From NCBI RefSeq assembly GCF_003063505.1, contig NZ_NERW01000002.1, positions 1-64,000 on the forward strand: DNA of 64,000 nt. Reading direction: 5' to 3'. The translations under genes and the position numbers were made by a program. The notes below the pieces were generated by a model. It searched no databases. It saw only the letters and a program-made list of their open reading frames with translations, and had not been told where the DNA came from. This DNA is from Limnohabitans sp. T6-20. GTDB lineage: Bacteria > Pseudomonadota > Gammaproteobacteria > Burkholderiales > Burkholderiaceae_C. Position 1 is the stretch's first letter, and each line of letters begins with the position of its first letter. Positions 8,726-16,828 of the stretch are shown one piece after another.

Positions 8726-8741
8726 GGATTTTCGAAAATCC
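8726..8741. terminator. 16-base palindrome between convergent genes
   Basis: Perfect palindrome GGATTTTCGAAAATCC lies 50 bases after the rfaH-like stop and 4 bases beyond the stop of the minus-strand HEPN gene. It could act as a bidirectional transcription stop, although it lacks a long T-run. Confidence 0.5.
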
Positions 8742-8744
8742 GCT

Positions 8745-9164
8745 TCAGTTTTGAGTCATCAAAACGGTGTCATCGATCAATTTTTGAGCCAATTCCATCA
8801 GCTCCGTCACCAGTGCTTCTTGCAGATCCATGAAGCCTTCATATTCGGCCAAATTGCGTTTTTGATGCGCGGCATCCAAAACGCGCCATTGCGAAGCAGA
8901 CCAGCCCAAAGTGTGCACAAGACACTGGAACACCGTAAATCTGTTTTCGCTGCGGTAACCATGCCAGCGCAAAGCCGCTAAAGCTGCGGCATGCGATGCG
9001 TTGTAGGCGCTGGTAAAGCGCCCCTCCAAAGACATCTGCTTCAAAGAAGCATCTTCGAGCCTCGTTCGGGCCATCGACAACAAGCGCTTGACCTCCTGCA
9101 TGTTGCATGGCTCGGTTTTCAGTTGCCCAATCTTGGCTAAATTCCTCAGTTCATCCAGGCCCAT
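8745..9164 (-). CDS. HEPN-domain protein, candidate toxin of MNT-HEPN pair
   Basis: A 139-aa all-helical protein. The core SAYNASHAAALAALRWHGYRS and the later AAHQKRNLAEYEG match the HEPN family found with minimal nucleotidyltransferases. The RN...Y stretch corresponds to the HEPN RNase motif region. It is translated after the nucleotidyltransferase gene and overlaps it by 14 bases, so the two are co-expressed. In type VII-like systems the HEPN protein is the toxin and the MNT protein adenylylates or otherwise neutralises it. Toxicity here is inferred. The spacing between R and the acceptor Tyr/His differs from classical HepT and deserves structural comparison. Confidence 0.75.
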   Translation of the reverse strand: MGLDELRNLAKIGQLKTEPCNMQEVKRLLSMARTRLEDASLKQMSLEGRFTSAYNASHAAALAALRWHGYRSENRFTVFQCLVHTLGWSASQWRVLDAAHQKRNLAEYEGFMDLQEALVTELMELAQKLIDDTVLMTQN

Positions 9165-9732
9165 TCAAGTCTCCTGTCAAAGTCAACAAAGGTTGTGCCA
9201 GCACTTGGTGAACAAATGAGCCTTCTTCGTTTCGTCGGTCGTTGAATTCTGACCGTGAATAGCAAGTAGGGTTGATTTTTCTGCCCAAGGCAGCTTCGAC
9301 AGGGGCAAGCCACTCAAATACATCACTCAACCGCAAGTCATCACCCACCAGCATCACATCGATGTCGCTGCTCGCTGAGTCTGAATTTTTGGCCACCGAT
9401 CCAAACAAACCAGCCCACTGCAGTTGTTCGGCATGTGGCAACAAAGCCTTTTGCAATTGACTCGACACACCCAATGTCTTTCGGGTCAGCGACACCAGCT
9501 CGTTAAAAACGGGGCTGTCAGGGTTGGCCTTGAAGCAACGCAAATTCCCTATTTTTTGCGTGCTCACCAAATGTGCGTCCGCCAAGCGGTTCACCTCACG
9601 TTGCAAAGACGCGCTGCTCAGCCCCGTCAGCCGCCGCAACTCGCTCAAATGGAAACTTCGTTCAGGCGAACCAAAAATCCAACGCCAGACACTGGCTTGG
9701 CTTGGCGTAAAAATAGCATCCATCAAAGACAT
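9151..9732 (-). CDS. Winged-helix plus minimal nucleotidyltransferase (MNT antitoxin candidate)
   Basis: A 193-aa protein with two parts. Residues 1-75 form a winged helix-turn-helix (RSFHLSELRRLTGLSSASLQ). Residues 95-185 form a nucleotidyltransferase of the Pol-beta superfamily with GLFGSVAKNSDSASSDIDVM, the GSx(9-10)SDIDxx signature of MNT proteins. Together with the overlapping HEPN gene it forms a probable toxin-antitoxin unit. The built-in DNA-binding domain suggests it also represses its own promoter. Two direct ATTTGGC repeats spaced 10 bases lie just upstream of the start (9761-9777). ATG at 9732 is the only sensible start. Confidence 0.8.
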   Translation of the reverse strand: MSLMDAIFTPSQASVWRWIFGSPERSFHLSELRRLTGLSSASLQREVNRLADAHLVSTQKIGNLRCFKANPDSPVFNELVSLTRKTLGVSSQLQKALLPHAEQLQWAGLFGSVAKNSDSASSDIDVMLVGDDLRLSDVFEWLAPVEAALGRKINPTCYSRSEFNDRRNEEGSFVHQVLAQPLLTLTGDLNGPG

Positions 9733-9760
9733 GGCTAAATTTTAGCACGATCATTCCAAT

Positions 9761-9777
9761 ATTTGGCTTGATTTGGC
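9761..9777. promoter_or_regulatory. Direct repeat, candidate operator of MNT-HEPN
   Basis: ATTTGGC occurs at 9761-9767 and again at 9771-9777, one helical turn apart and 29 bases upstream of the MNT start codon. Because the MNT protein carries a winged helix, this is a reasonable autoregulation site. No experimental basis. Confidence 0.35.
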
Positions 9778-9896
9778 GTGCGGCTCTATTGCACGACAAG
9801 TCAGACGTTGAAATACAGGCACCTGTGACCCCGGATGCACTCGCTGCACTTCGCTATGCCTCTAAAATCTGCAACCATTCAGCCCCGCACGCCACC

Positions 9897-10619
9897 TTGT
9901 CTTCATCTACGCCTTCCAACCCCTTGCCGCAGCACATTGCCATCATCATGGATGGCAATCGCCGCTGGGCCAAAAAGCGCTTCATGCCTGCTGCGCTGGG
10001 GCATGCGGCGGGGGCCAAGCAAGTGCGCGAGATCGTCAAAACCTGTGCTGAGCTGGGTGTACCGCACCTGAGCCTGTTCGCCTTCAGCACCGAAAACTGG
10101 AAACGCCCCGAAGAAGAAGTCTCCAGCCTCATGGGCCTGTTCATGTCTTACCTGCAAAAAGAAGTGGACAGCATGAACACCAACGGCGTGCGCCTGAAAG
10201 TGGTGGGCGACAAAACCCGCTTTGCCCCCGCGCTGCAAGACCTCATTGCCCGAGCCGAGCAGCAAACCGCCGCCAATACCCGCATCACCCTCACGGTGTG
10301 TGCCAACTACGGCGGCCGCTGGGACATGATCCAGGCGGCCCAAGCCTGGCAGCGAGCCCACCCCGGTCAAACCCTGCAAGACATGACCGAAGACACGCTG
10401 GCCCCCTACCTCAGCACCTCCTATGCGCCCGAGGTCGATTTGCTCATTCGCACGGGGGGCGAATCCCGCATCAGCAACTTCATGCTCTGGCAAGCCGCCT
10501 ACGCCGAAATGTTCTTCACCGACGACCTCTGGCCCGAGTTTTCGCCTGCGCGCCTGAAAGAAGCCATCACCTGGTTCGCCAGCCGTGACCGCCGCTTCGG
10601 TTCCTCTGCACCACTTTGA
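9897..10619 (+). CDS. uppS: Polyprenyl diphosphate synthase (undecaprenyl diphosphate synthase)
   Basis: A cis-prenyltransferase making the C55 lipid carrier for peptidoglycan and O-antigen. It shows IAIIMDGNRRWA (catalytic Asp in DGN), GHAAGA, LFAFSTENWKRP, and the C-terminal block RTGGESRISNFMLWQAAYAE. From TTG at 9897 the protein has 240 aa, matching the family. The open frame extends upstream to 9768, but that part has no UppS similarity. UppS normally sits in the frr-cdsA-dxr operon. Here it directly precedes the polysaccharide locus, so it may be the main copy relocated or a second copy supplying carrier lipid. Start codon uncertain. Confidence 0.9.
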   Translation: MSSSTPSNPLPQHIAIIMDGNRRWAKKRFMPAALGHAAGAKQVREIVKTCAELGVPHLSLFAFSTENWKRPEEEVSSLMGLFMSYLQKEVDSMNTNGVRLKVVGDKTRFAPALQDLIARAEQQTAANTRITLTVCANYGGRWDMIQAAQAWQRAHPGQTLQDMTEDTLAPYLSTSYAPEVDLLIRTGGESRISNFMLWQAAYAEMFFTDDLWPEFSPARLKEAITWFASRDRRFGSSAPL

Positions 10620-10642
10620 TACCTGCAGCGCACCGGCCTGTT

Positions 10643-10669
10643 GCGGGTTAACCCATCGGGTTAACCCGC
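10643..10669. promoter_or_regulatory. Perfect 12-base-arm hairpin after uppS (two GGGTTAACCC palindromes)
   Basis: Arms GCGGGTTAACCC and GGGTTAACCCGC are separated only by ATC. Each arm itself contains the 10-base palindrome GGGTTAACCC (10645-10654 and 10658-10667), so the site is both a hairpin and a tandem operator-like array. Related GGGTTA sequences recur at about 10718 and 10765 (GGGTTACCC). There is no immediate T-run, so termination alone does not explain it. Confidence 0.6.
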
Positions 10670-10754
10670 GCCGAAATTCTACAAATTCCCTTAAATCTTT
10701 TAGACATGCACCATTTTGGGTTAATTTTTTAAGAGTCGGCATCGTTCTCAAGAA

Positions 10755-10760
10755 TACAAT
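10755..10760 (+). promoter_or_regulatory. Possible -10 box of the polysaccharide operon
   Basis: TACAAT lies about 110 bases upstream of the ops-like site in the leader, just before a GGGTTACCC motif. No good -35 is seen at the right distance, so this is tentative. Confidence 0.25.
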
Positions 10761-10867
10761 CGTGGGTTACCCAAAACGGCCCATTTGCCAAGCTTCGCGT
10801 CAGTCTGCGCGCATAAGCTGAAAGCCTATGGCCCCGGTCCCAAGTCTGCAAAACACCTTGCCGGACT

Positions 10868-10879
10868 GCGGTAGCTTGC
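10868..10879 (+). promoter_or_regulatory. Candidate ops (RfaH recruitment) element
   Basis: GCGGTAGCTTGC matches 11 of 12 bases of the enterobacterial ops core GCGGTAGCGTGC, including the invariant GGTAGCnT. It lies in the untranslated leader, about 190 bases before the first glycosyltransferase gene and downstream of a possible promoter. An RfaH-like gene is located 2.2 kb upstream. Position and orientation are those expected for an ops/JUMPstart site; function is inferred. Confidence 0.6.
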
Positions 10880-10911
10880 CTGTCGCCTCATGTTCGCAGT
10901 GGCCCAACCCC

Positions 10912-11001
10912 CATTCGCGAGCAGGGGTTCGCTCCCACAGAAATCACCAACACCGCTTACTTGACAACACACCTGTAGGAGCTTGCCCCCGCAAGCGAAT
11001 G
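10912..11001. repeat. REP/BIME cluster 5, with a fourth stem variant
   Basis: A minus unit at 10912-10938 (GCGAGC with one G-U change on the other arm) is followed by a plus unit at 10975-11001 with stem GCTTGC/GCAAGC, a stem not used elsewhere in the window. The pair lies between the ops-like site and the first glycosyltransferase start, so it would be transcribed as hairpins in the operon leader. The rest of 10620-11066 contains no gene. Confidence 0.85.
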
Positions 11002-11066
11002 CCAGCCAAGCTAAAGCTTCAAGCAAAAACCATGCGCCTCGCCCCCGCCCCCCTCTCGCCAATCCA

Positions 11067-12017
11067 TTGAGCATTTTGACACCGCAAAGTTCCATTCAGC
11101 CCTCGGTTGCCATCCTCATGGGCAGCTACAACGGCAGCAAATACATCGGTCAGCAGCTCGAATCTTTTGCCAACCAAACCCATGCCAACTGGCGTTTGGT
11201 GGTCAGTGATGATGGGTCGACCGACGACACGCTGGCCCAAATAGAGAAGCACACCCAAGCCTGGGCACCAGGGCAGCTGACGGTGCGCCAAGGGCCACGG
11301 CAGGGCTTTTGCCACAACTTCTTGTCCATGGCGTGCGATACCACGCTCCAGGCTGACATGTACGCCTTCAGCGACCAAGACGATGTGTGGCTCCCCAACA
11401 AACTGCAAGTGGCTGTAGAGCACATCCAGCAACACGCACGCCCAGAGCAACCCTATGTTTATTGTGGGCGCACCACCTATGTGCGCGACAACCTCAAACC
11501 CTATGAGCAATCCACGCTGTTTGTGTACCCCCGAAGCTTCCGCAATGCCTTGATACAAAGCATTGCAGGCGGCAACACCATGGTGTTCAACCAAGCGGCC
11601 AAAAAACTGATTGAGCAGGCCGGCATGGTGCCCACCGTCTCGCATGACTGGTGGCTTTACCAGTTGATCACCGGTGCTGGTGGTCGGGTGTTCTATGACG
11701 AAAAGTCTTACATCCTTTACCGTCAGCACGCACAAGCCTTGGTGGGTGGCAACACGACCATCGCGGCGCGATTCAAGCGGATTTTTCTGGTTTTTCAAGG
11801 GCGGTTTGAAGCATGGACGGACCGCAACATCCTTGCGCTTAACCAAGCGCGAGACTTGCTAACCCCAGAATCGAGAGAAATCTTTGATCTCTTTGTCCGG
11901 CTCAGGCATTCCACTTTGAGGCACCGTTTTCGCATGCTCGAAGTCTGCGGCCTATACCGCCAAACATGGCGGGGCACCATCAGCCTCATCATTGCCGCAG
12001 TGTTCAAAAAAATCTAA
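11067..12017 (+). CDS. Glycosyltransferase family 2 (rhamnosyltransferase-like)
   Basis: A 316-aa cytoplasmic GT-A fold enzyme. Near the N-terminus is VAILMGSYNGSKYIGQQLES. VSDDGSTDDTL follows at about residue 50, and DQDDVWLPNKL at about 105 supplies the DxD metal site. A C-terminal basic/hydrophobic helix ends the protein. The layout matches GT2 enzymes that add rhamnose or a related deoxysugar in O-antigen loci. It is the first gene of the operon and 15 bases upstream of rfbB. Only TTG starts are in frame near the conserved N-terminus; TTG at 11067 was chosen because upstream codons are REP-derived. Acceptor and donor unknown. Confidence 0.82.
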   Translation: MSILTPQSSIQPSVAILMGSYNGSKYIGQQLESFANQTHANWRLVVSDDGSTDDTLAQIEKHTQAWAPGQLTVRQGPRQGFCHNFLSMACDTTLQADMYAFSDQDDVWLPNKLQVAVEHIQQHARPEQPYVYCGRTTYVRDNLKPYEQSTLFVYPRSFRNALIQSIAGGNTMVFNQAAKKLIEQAGMVPTVSHDWWLYQLITGAGGRVFYDEKSYILYRQHAQALVGGNTTIAARFKRIFLVFQGRFEAWTDRNILALNQARDLLTPESREIFDLFVRLRHSTLRHRFRMLEVCGLYRQTWRGTISLIIAAVFKKI

Positions 12018-12032
12018 CTACCTGTATTCAAA

Positions 12033-13162
<1,130 letters not shown>

Positions 13163-13166
<4 letters not shown>

Positions 13167-14035
13167 CCCAACGCAAAGGCATCATCCTTGCAGGCGGCTC
13201 CGGCACTCGCCTCTACCCCGTCACGCAAGCCGTGAGCAAACAGCTCATGCCCGTGTACGACAAGCCCATGGTCTATTACCCGCTGACCACCCTCATGCTG
13301 GCGGGCATCAAAGACGTGCTGCTCATAAGCACCCCACAAGACACACCCCGCTTTACAGAGCTGCTGGGCGACGGCAGCCAGTGGGGCATGAACATCCAAT
13401 ACGCCGTGCAACCCAGCCCCGACGGCCTGGCGCAAGCCTTCATCATCGGCAAAGACTTTGTTGGCAATGACCCGAGCGCATTGGTCTTGGGCGACAACAT
13501 CTTTTATGGCCACGACCTGGTTAGGTTGCTGGACAGCGCGAACCAGCGCAACAGCGGTGCCAGCGTGTTTGCTTACCATGTGCATGACCCCGAGCGATAT
13601 GGTGTGGTTGACTTTGACGACCAGCAACGAGCCTTGAGCATCGAAGAAAAGCCCAAAGCGCCCAAGAGCAACTACGCCGTTACGGGCTTGTATTTTTATG
13701 ATCAGCAGGTCTGCGACATTGCCGCAGACATCAAACCATCACATCGTGGCGAGTTGGAAATCACCGACGTCAACAAACGCTACTTAGAGCTGAACCAACT
13801 CAACGTCGAAATCATGGGCCGTGGCTACGCCTGGCTGGACACCGGCACCCACGATAGCCTGCTTGAAGCTGCAGGCTTCATTCATACCCTGCAAAAACGC
13901 CAAGGCCTCATGGTCGCCTGCCCTGAAGAGATTGCCTTCCACCAAAAGTGGATCAACGCCGAGGCACTGCAAAAGCTGGCCCAGCCCCTGGCCAAAAACG
14001 GCTACGGCCAATACCTATTGAACCTGCTCAAGTAA
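13163..14035 (+). CDS. rfbA: Glucose-1-phosphate thymidylyltransferase
   Basis: A 290-aa enzyme forming dTDP-glucose from dTTP and glucose-1-phosphate. The N-terminal [21 protein letters not shown] is the nucleotide-binding loop. [27 protein letters not shown] and [20 protein letters not shown] are standard for RmlA. Length fits the family exactly. It starts within the rfbB stop (ATGA overlap) and shares one base with the rfbC start. Its product feeds RfbB and, through the keto intermediate, RfbC and the FdtA/B/C set further down. Confidence 0.96.
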
Positions 14036-14586
14036 TGCCTTACACCGTCACAAAAACAAACATCCCCGACGTCCTGATCCTCGAGCCCAAAGTGTTCGAC
14101 GACAGCCGGGGCTTCTTTTTTGAAAGCTTCAACCAGCAAGACTTCAACCAAGTCACTGGCCTGGATGTGAACTTTGTGCAAGACAACCACAGCCGCAGCG
14201 CACATGGCGTGCTGCGCGGCTTGCACTACCAGCTGCAGCAGCCACAAGGCAAGCTGGTGCGCGTGGTGCGGGGCGCTGTGTTTGACGTGGCCGTGGACAT
14301 CCGCAAAAGCTCCCCCACCTTTGGCCAATGGGCTGGGGTCGAGCTGACTGAAGACAACCACAAACAATTTTGGGTGCCCCCAGGCTTTGCCCACGGCTTT
14401 GTCGTGCTGTCAGACGCTGCAGACTTTTTGTACAAAACCACCGAGTACTACGCTCCCGCCCACGAGCGCTGCATTGCTTGGAACGACCCTGCCATCGGCA
14501 TCACCTGGCCCCAAGGGCTCACGCCTCAACTGTCGGCCAAAGACCAAGCGGGCTTGACGCTGGCGCAGGCTGAGGTGTTTGCCTGA
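14035..14586 (+). CDS. rfbC: dTDP-4-dehydrorhamnose 3,5-epimerase
   Basis: A 183-aa cupin-fold epimerase converting dTDP-4-keto-6-deoxyglucose to dTDP-4-keto-L-rhamnose. It shows SRGFFFESFNQQDF, the catalytic His in HGVLRGLHYQ, VFDVAVDIR and WVPPGFAHGFVVLS. Length is normal. ATG at 14035 overlaps the rfbA stop (TAATG). The reductase RfbD, which normally completes dTDP-L-rhamnose synthesis, is not in this cluster. Either rfbD is elsewhere on the chromosome or a cluster SDR gives another 6-deoxy sugar. Confidence 0.96.
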   Translation: MPYTVTKTNIPDVLILEPKVFDDSRGFFFESFNQQDFNQVTGLDVNFVQDNHSRSAHGVLRGLHYQLQQPQGKLVRVVRGAVFDVAVDIRKSSPTFGQWAGVELTEDNHKQFWVPPGFAHGFVVLSDAADFLYKTTEYYAPAHERCIAWNDPAIGITWPQGLTPQLSAKDQAGLTLAQAEVFA

Positions 14587-15407
14587 TGCAAGATTTTTCT
14601 GCATCTCCGCGCGAGATGGTCGCCAGCCTTTGGCGCAACAAAGGCCTGATCCGAAACTTGGTCCACCGCGAAGTGGTGGGCCGTTACAAAGGCTCCATGC
14701 TGGGCATCTTCTGGTCGCTGGCCACGCCCATCTTTATGCTGGCGGTTTACACCTTCGTTTTCAGTGTCGTCTTCAAGGCCCGCTGGGGTGCTGGCGGCAG
14801 CGACTCCAAAACCGAATTCGCCTTGGTCCTGTTTGCAGGCTTGATGATTTTCAACCTGTTTTCTGAATGTGTGGGCCGCGCTCCTGGTCTCATCCTGTCC
14901 AACGTCAACTACGTCAAAAAAGTGGTCTTCCCCCTTGAAGTACTGCCCTGGGTCAGCATGGGTAGCGCACTGTTCCACTTTGCCGTCAGCTTGGGGGTGT
15001 GGCTGGTGGCGTATCTGATGCTGTTTGGTGTGCCGCACTGGCATGTGCTGCTGTTGCCTCTGGTGCTGGGGCCGCTGGTGCTGTTTGTCATGGGCCTGAG
15101 CTGGGCCTTGGCTTCTTTGGGCGTGTACCTGCGCGATGTGGGTCAGATCATCGGTTTGGTCATCACGGTGTTGATGTTCTTGACGCCCATCTTTTACCCC
15201 GCATCGTCATTGCCGCCCGCCTATCAGCCGCTGATGTTTTTAAACCCGCTGACGCCCCCCATTGAAATGGCGCGAGACCTGCTTTATTGGGGCCAAATGC
15301 CCAATATGACGCTGCTGGCGCTGTATGCGGCTGGCTCTCTGGCGTTTGCCCTGCTGGGCTTTGCCTGGTTCCAGAAGACCCGCAAAGGATTTGCCGATGT
15401 CCTCTGA
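14586..15407 (+). CDS. wzm: ABC-2 type polysaccharide export permease
   Basis: A 273-aa inner-membrane protein with about six membrane segments, typical of Wzm/TagG. The cytoplasmic N-terminus has RNLVHREVVGRYKGSMLGIFW, the conserved entry region before helix 1. FLTPIFYPASSLPP precedes a periplasmic loop near residue 200. With Wzt it exports a completed, lipid-linked glycan across the inner membrane. It overlaps rfbC by one base and wzt by 11 bases. This gene pair defines an ABC-dependent O-antigen or capsule, in contrast to the Wzx/Wzy genes at 35-39 kb. Confidence 0.93.
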   Translation: MQDFSASPREMVASLWRNKGLIRNLVHREVVGRYKGSMLGIFWSLATPIFMLAVYTFVFSVVFKARWGAGGSDSKTEFALVLFAGLMIFNLFSECVGRAPGLILSNVNYVKKVVFPLEVLPWVSMGSALFHFAVSLGVWLVAYLMLFGVPHWHVLLLPLVLGPLVLFVMGLSWALASLGVYLRDVGQIIGLVITVLMFLTPIFYPASSLPPAYQPLMFLNPLTPPIEMARDLLYWGQMPNMTLLALYAAGSLAFALLGFAWFQKTRKGFADVL

Positions 15408-16749
15408 GAACACCACATCTGACACCACAGAATACGCCATCGAAGTCAATGGCTTGGGCAAGTGCTACCAGATTTATGACAAGCCCAGCGACCGCCTAAT
15501 GCAAATGCTGATGCGCGGGCGCAAGCAGTACTACAAAGAATTCTGGGCACTCAAAGACGTCAGTTTCAAGATCAAAAAAGGCGAGACCGTCGGCATCATC
15601 GGACGCAACGGCTCGGGCAAATCCACCTTGCTGCAAATGATCTGCGGCACGCTAAACCCCACAGGGGGCGAAGTCAAGGTCAATGGCCGCGTGGCGGCGC
15701 TGCTGGAGCTGGGTGCAGGCTTTAACCCCGAATTCTCGGGTGTGGAAAACGTCTACATGGCGGCATCGCTGTATGGGCTGAGCAAAGAAGATGTCGATCA
15801 ACGTTTTGACGACATTGCCACGTTTGCCGACATTGGCGACCACCTCCACCAAGCAGTCAAGACCTACTCGAGTGGCATGTATGTGCGGCTGGCCTTTGCT
15901 GTGATCGCTCACGTGGATGCGGATATTTTGGTGGTGGATGAAGCCTTGGCCGTGGGCGATGCTTTTTTTACCCAGAAGTGCATGCGCTACCTGCGCAAAT
16001 TCATGGAAAAAGGGACTGTACTATTTGTAAGTCATGACACGCACGCCATCCTCGACCTGTGTAACTATGCAATTTGGATCGAAAAAGGTGAGATTTTGCA
16101 GGAGGGGCTACCCAAGGATCTATGCGCCTCGTATTTGCAGTCCTTCTATGAGGCCCAGCAAGGGGTGGGCAGCACAACGAAATTGAAGCCAGCTAAGGTT
16201 GTTGACAGAACCTTGCCAGCGACTGACCAACGCCTTGAGTTCATCAATAACAGCAATTTGCGCAACGACTTACAGGTGTTTCAGTTCGATCCATCTGCCC
16301 CATCTTTTGGCATGGGGGGCGCCCGCATTGTTGATGTCAGCATGCTCAATGAAGAGGGGCGGTCTATGGTGTGGATTGTCGGTGGCGAGAGGGTAACGAT
16401 CCGGATAGCCGTGCAGGTGAATCAGTATCTGCTCTCACCCATAGTAGGGTTTTCTGTTAAAGACCGTAAGGGTCAAGTCCTGTTTGGTGAAAATACCTTT
16501 TTGTCTTATCAAGACAAGGCTTTCCATAGCCCGCACGAAAGTGAATTGCAGGCATTCTTTACCTTTCAGATGCCTCTGCTGCCTGCGGGGGAATACAGCA
16601 TCGGCGCCGCTGTAGCAGATGGCACACAGGACGAGCACGAGCAACATCACTGGATTCATGATGCAGTCATGTTCAAGTCGGAATCCAGCAGCGTATCTTC
16701 CGGCCTGATTGGTATACCGATGCTTGATATCCGTATGGAGAACGCGTGA
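15397..16749 (+). CDS. wzt: Polysaccharide ABC transporter ATPase with C-terminal glycan-binding domain
   Basis: A 450-aa ATPase. Residues 1-250 form the nucleotide-binding domain with Walker A GRNGSGKST at about 69, signature YSSGMYVRLAF at about 158 and Walker B ILVVDEALAVGD at about 177. Residues about 300-445 form an extra beta-rich domain like the Wzt-C carbohydrate-binding module of E. coli O8/O9a, which reads the capped end of the polymer. Codon use drifts towards lower GC from about residue 210 on, suggesting that the variable C-terminal part was exchanged. ATG at 15397 was chosen over an upstream in-frame start because it matches known Wzt N-termini and overlaps wzm by only 11 bases. 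Confidence 0.93.
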   Translation: MSSENTTSDTTEYAIEVNGLGKCYQIYDKPSDRLMQMLMRGRKQYYKEFWALKDVSFKIKKGETVGIIGRNGSGKSTLLQMICGTLNPTGGEVKVNGRVAALLELGAGFNPEFSGVENVYMAASLYGLSKEDVDQRFDDIATFADIGDHLHQAVKTYSSGMYVRLAFAVIAHVDADILVVDEALAVGDAFFTQKCMRYLRKFMEKGTVLFVSHDTHAILDLCNYAIWIEKGEILQEGLPKDLCASYLQSFYEAQQGVGSTTKLKPAKVVDRTLPATDQRLEFINNSNLRNDLQVFQFDPSAPSFGMGGARIVDVSMLNEEGRSMVWIVGGERVTIRIAVQVNQYLLSPIVGFSVKDRKGQVLFGENTFLSYQDKAFHSPHESELQAFFTFQMPLLPAGEYSIGAAVADGTQDEHEQHHWIHDAVMFKSESSSVSSGLIGIPMLDIRMENA

Positions 16750-16828
16750 TGGGATACGGACAGATGAGAGCACTAAACGCAGCCCAGACTGCTGTGTTGT
16801 ATGGAACAGTAGGGCAAGAGTCTTAAAT

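Noticed and set aside
10643..10669. Simple Rho-independent terminator of uppS
   Set aside because: The stem is perfect, but no T-run follows and each arm is itself palindromic, so I kept it as a regulatory site of unknown type.
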